Source: a virus. From it: a stretch of 24,001 nucleotides of DNA. Below, piece after piece: positions 21,438 to 24,001 of this stretch. The stretch spans positions 1 to 24,001 of IMG/VR virus record IMGVR_UViG_3300027320_000052. The stretch is one strand, 5' to 3'. The notes under the pieces are model-generated. The model was not told the origin of the DNA. It made no database searches and saw nothing but the letters and a program-made list of their open reading frames with translations. Within the stretch, counting starts at the first letter, position 1, and each line of letters starts with the position of its first letter. The position numbers were made by a program, and so were the translations under genes.

Positions 21438-21721
21438 TAGAAAGGGGGATACTGGATGAAGGAGGTTTGAAGCTGGGCATTGTCGGTGGTAGGAACGCCA
21501 CCGAAATAAGTCATCTTGATGCGGGCGACGGCGGTTCCGCTAAAGCTGTATTCCGTGTAGTCGGTGTTGTTCGTGGACCCGACTTTGAAGATTTGGAATT
21601 TGTCGTAGAGTGGTAGCGCAAAGCCTGTGGTGACTCGCAGAGCCCCATCTGGCGTGGCTTGCACGGGTTGCACTATGCCAGCGGAACTGCGGGCGGCGAT
21701 CTGAATGGTGGGATTACTCAT
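21437..21721 (-). CDS. Small virion protein, hypothetical
   Basis: 94 aa, beta-rich, without membrane segment or signal peptide. The segment PVQATPDGALRVTTG followed by aromatic and Thr/Gly-rich strands recalls small structural proteins found in phage fibre regions, but I cannot name a family. It is the first gene after the promoter-like element and its stop overlaps the next start as TAATG, so it opens a coupled group of small virion genes. Its leader is A-rich with no Shine-Dalgarno sequence. A head-tail or fibre decoration role is inferred from position only. Confidence 0.6.
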   Translation of the reverse strand: MSNPTIQIAARSSAGIVQPVQATPDGALRVTTGFALPLYDKFQIFKVGSTNNTDYTEYSFSGTAVARIKMTYFGGVPTTDNAQLQTSFIQYPPF

Positions 21722-21753
21722 ATCTATTTTTTATTATGGAGGAGGGTGTCAAG
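21722..21753 (-). promoter_or_regulatory. Promoter-like element, copy 1
   Basis: The 39-bp gap before the gene starting at 21721 reads, on the minus strand, CTTGACAC, then CTCC, then CATAAT, an A-run and TAGAT just before the ATG. The same layout recurs at 16451-16482 before the tail nozzle gene (25 of 32 positions identical). TTGACA resembles a sigma70 -35 box, but CATAAT lies only 8 nt after it, so a classical 17-bp promoter is not obvious. It could be a host promoter with a poorly matched -10, or a phage-specific promoter or operator. No Shine-Dalgarno sequence is present. Confidence 0.45.
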
Positions 21754-21760
21754 TGGGGGG

Positions 21761-22699
21761 TTAGTTGAAGCGAGCAGTCCAAGTGCGCACCTCGCCCTTG
21801 CGCAGCCAGGCGTCGTCCATGCGTTGCTGTAAGATGCCCTCAGCACGGGCGAACTGGAAGTTAGCCTTGTCCGTCTGGCCGTCCTCCGAAAGTGTCTCCG
21901 CGAGGGCGTAGAATTTCAGATAGTCGGAAAGGAACGAAGGCACGCGGTAGCGGCGCCAGTATTCCGAATCGCTCGGAAGGTTGCCGGTCGTGGCTTTGCG
22001 GGCGACATAGCAATCGCCGGTCGTGTTGTAATACACGACATCTCCGGCAGAGTAAGCGGCACCGGCAGAGTACTCGTCCGTCGTGAAGCGCGGCTGCGGA
22101 AGAAGGAACTGCACCCACACATTGCCCGTCTCGCTTGTCGCGTCGGTGAGCAGCACACGGTCCTCGTTAAGCAGATACCGCACCTTGCGGGCATAGACTC
22201 CGCTCGTCGGGTCAGCGTCCCATATAGCCATGATCTCGCCGATGGGAGAGAAGTTATCTTGGTCAAACAGGATGTAGGGAATCTCGGCGTCGTTATTTGT
22301 GGAAACCGCATAGGTCGCCGAGGCACGGGAATCCCACGCGACATTCACCGCCGTCTCGACCGAGAGCACATCGCCGTTGTTATTTGTCGTGATCTTCTTC
22401 ACACGCCACAGCAAGTCGGTCGTCTCCGAGTTAGCCGGAGCACGGCCAAAAAAGGCAACGGTGCCGACATAATCGGAGAGGTAGGTGTAGCCAGTAACAA
22501 ACCAAGCCGAGCCATTCGGGGTGCGTTCCTCGGTGAGATAAATTTCCGGCCAATCGAAGAACGTCCACGATGTCGCGGCAGCGGTAGTCAAATACTCCGC
22601 CAGAGCCGTCGCCTGCGAATCCATGAGCGTCTGCGCGGGATCAATGCCCATGCGGGAGATCACGCCATCACGAATGGATTTGTAAGAGGTCGTCCTCAT
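21761..22699 (-). CDS. Virion structural protein, probable head-tail adaptor, with carbohydrate-binding-like insert
   Basis: A 312-aa protein directly after the portal and translationally coupled to it by an ATGA overlap. Position and the N-terminal helical part (residues 1-50, with a SWTFFDWPEIYL segment) suggest the connector or tail-tube protein that docks under the portal, comparable in role to T7 gp11. Residues about 215-250 (AYSAGDVVYY, CYVARKATTGNLP, then YW) look like the small aromatic module of CBM5/12 chitin-binding type that many phage structural proteins carry. The last 60 residues are helical (FLSDYLKFYALAETL). The adaptor role is inferred from position; the module call is from motif spacing (GD-V, Y-A, P, W). 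Confidence 0.6.
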   Translation of the reverse strand: MRTTSYKSIRDGVISRMGIDPAQTLMDSQATALAEYLTTAAATSWTFFDWPEIYLTEERTPNGSAWFVTGYTYLSDYVGTVAFFGRAPANSETTDLLWRVKKITTNNNGDVLSVETAVNVAWDSRASATYAVSTNNDAEIPYILFDQDNFSPIGEIMAIWDADPTSGVYARKVRYLLNEDRVLLTDATSETGNVWVQFLLPQPRFTTDEYSAGAAYSAGDVVYYNTTGDCYVARKATTGNLPSDSEYWRRYRVPSFLSDYLKFYALAETLSEDGQTDKANFQFARAEGILQQRMDDAWLRKGEVRTWTARFN

Positions 22700-24001
22700 T
22701 GTTGCGGGGATTGTTGCTGCATTTGCTCGGCGACCTTTTGGAGTCCAGGCTGGGCGCCGACGCGGCCGATCTGGGCGTTCTGTTGTTGCTGTAACTGGAA
22801 GGAGAAAGACTCCATGCGGGCGGTGAGCATGGCGGCGAAGATTTGATCCTGCTGGAGGCGCTGCTGGATAGCCGGATTGCTCTGGATGATGTTTTGCAGA
22901 GTCTGCAAACGGAGTTGGAAATTTTGGCCCTCGCTCTTGAGCGGTGGCTCGGCGCCGGCGGCAATCTTCGTAAACTGCACCTGCTCGTCGTCCATCTCCT
23001 GCTGGCTGGCGGCATCCGCATCGCGGACAAGCAGGCCGGCGAGATTCGGATCGATGGATCCGAAGAGGAATTTGACAAGACCTGCGCGGTCGATGACGCC
23101 TTCCGTATCGAGAGGGATGAGCTGGGTGAGCCCTTGCATTTTGATCTTCAGAGCCTCGGAGTCGAGGGTGCGGGCGTCGAAGTCGAGGCGCAAATCGTAC
23201 TTACCCTGGATATCCTGGCGGCTTGCGCGGAATGGGGTGGGCAGGCCGCCGGCGACGCGGACGAACTGGATATCGTCGAGGTACTGCTGACACAGCTGGA
23301 AGGTCTGGCCAAGGATGAGTGCCATGTCGGCGAGCCAAGTATCAACGAGATCCTGCTGGGCGAGGAGCGCCCGCTGGGGTGCCATGTCGGCACGGGGGAT
23401 GCCGAAATACTCGTCAACGTCTCGCCGAGTCGCCGCCTCGATCTCAATCGTGCCCATGTCATTTGCAGGTGGGGCCATCCATTGGAATTCGCCTGGTCGG
23501 CGCTCGGGGAGTTGTTTTGCCGGCCCGAGGACGATGTCCATCTTCCCGCGATTGGCGGGGACTTTGAGCGGGGGCAGAATAGTGAGCGAGGCGCGGTCGC
23601 TGCGGTAATCGCGCTGGACCTTGATCTCGCTCTGCTGAGTGGCGACGAGCTCTGGCACGCCTCGGGACTCGATGAGAGGGCGAGAGGTGCGCTCGAGCGG
23701 CAACTCAACAAAGGGGTAGTGGCCGTGCTCGTAGCCCATGGCCTCTGATTTGGCGACACGGTCCACGACGCTCGGCTGGATGTGGGTGCACCAGACCTCC
23801 ATAGCGCCGATCTGCTCGTTCCATTTCTTCTGGTAAACGCGCCAGACCTCGATCATATCCCGCTCGTCGGAGAGCAGGAGGGAGTCGGTGACGCGGTACA
23901 TGTTCCGAGCGTTGCGTCGGTTGACGCCGGTGTGCTTGACGGCCTCCTCGATCCAGCGTGGGTCGTAGTCTTCGGTGATCTCGCGCTCGCGGAGCTCGTC
24001 C
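22696..24001 (-). CDS. Portal protein (5' end beyond window)
   Basis: This is the C-terminal 434 residues of a podovirus-type portal, the dodecameric ring at the capsid vertex through which DNA passes. The frame stays open to the window edge, so the first ATG visible (23901) is internal and the true start lies outside. Recognisable parts are a GVPELVATQQSEI stretch followed by a basic segment and ILPPLKVP, which matches the middle of portal proteins, then a YFGIPRADM segment and a Gln-rich C-terminal tail (about the last 90 residues, ending QQQSPQQ) that is probably coiled coil. The stop overlaps the start of the adaptor-like gene by ATGA. No capsid gene lies between portal and adaptor, so the capsid gene must be upstream of the portal. 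Family assignment rests on recalled sequence pattern, not on a search. Confidence 0.85.
   Translation of the reverse strand, partial: DELREREITEDYDPRWIEEAVKHTGVNRRNARNMYRVTDSLLLSDERDMIEVWRVYQKKWNEQIGAMEVWCTHIQPSVVDRVAKSEAMGYEHGHYPFVELPLERTSRPLIESRGVPELVATQQSEIKVQRDYRSDRASLTILPPLKVPANRGKMDIVLGPAKQLPERRPGEFQWMAPPANDMGTIEIEAATRRDVDEYFGIPRADMAPQRALLAQQDLVDTWLADMALILGQTFQLCQQYLDDIQFVRVAGGLPTPFRASRQDIQGKYDLRLDFDARTLDSEALKIKMQGLTQLIPLDTEGVIDRAGLVKFLFGSIDPNLAGLLVRDADAASQQEMDDEQVQFTKIAAGAEPPLKSEGQNFQLRLQTLQNIIQSNPAIQQRLQQDQIFAAMLTARMESFSFQLQQQQNAQIGRVGAQPGLQKVAEQMQQQSPQQ

Overview
The window is the late (structural, lysis and ejection) half of a tailed phage genome. It is most likely a temperate phage of the short-tailed (podovirus) type, because it has a portal, an adaptor-like protein, a beta-propeller tail nozzle, fibres and very large internal or ejection-type proteins, but no tape measure, sheath or tail-tube genes. 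Every supported gene is on the minus strand, so the map reads from the right edge (24001) to the left. The host cannot be named. A lipoprotein in the lysis cassette suggests a Gram-negative cell. The host tRNA fragment at the left end has no encoded CCA, and most starts have no Shine-Dalgarno sequence, which fits a lineage that relies little on SD-led initiation (Verrucomicrobiota or a similar group is a weak guess).

Layout in transcription order: portal protein (cut by the right edge); adaptor-like structural protein; a promoter-like element; a run of small virion and fibre proteins (21721 to 19623) interrupted by a strong intrinsic terminator at about 20293-20345; a beta-helix tail fibre split by an apparent -1 frameshift near 19010; a lysis cassette (holin-like protein, second small membrane protein, lipoprotein, CHAP-type endolysin); a second copy of the promoter-like element; tail nozzle; long repeat-built tail fibre; an orphan 116-aa protein; an Ala/Gln-rich 742-aa virion protein; a YcaO-TfuA pair; two probable internal virion proteins; a 1986-aa polyvalent ejection protein; and a small acidic protein. 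An intrinsic terminator closes the operon. Beyond it lies a 45-nt 3' fragment of a tRNA-Thr(CGU) gene that marks the attachment site.

The most striking feature is the YcaO-TfuA pair (8755-10014 and 7745-8758). It encodes a complete-looking peptide-backbone thioamidation enzyme and its partner. The two genes overlap by ATGA and sit inside the late virion operon, with no recognisable RiPP precursor, transporter or other modification enzyme nearby. This suggests modification of a phage virion protein or of a host protein late in infection. Other points worth a look are a 32-nt element shared by two gene starts, the module-swapping structure of the giant polyvalent protein (zincin and ADP-ribosyltransferase-like parts between GQAMPD repeats), and the tRNA attachment site with neighbouring tandem repeats.

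Genes are packed by TAATG or ATGA overlaps, so translational coupling is probably the main way the operon is read. No integrase, repressor, terminase, major capsid or replication gene lies in the window; these presumably lie beyond the right edge.
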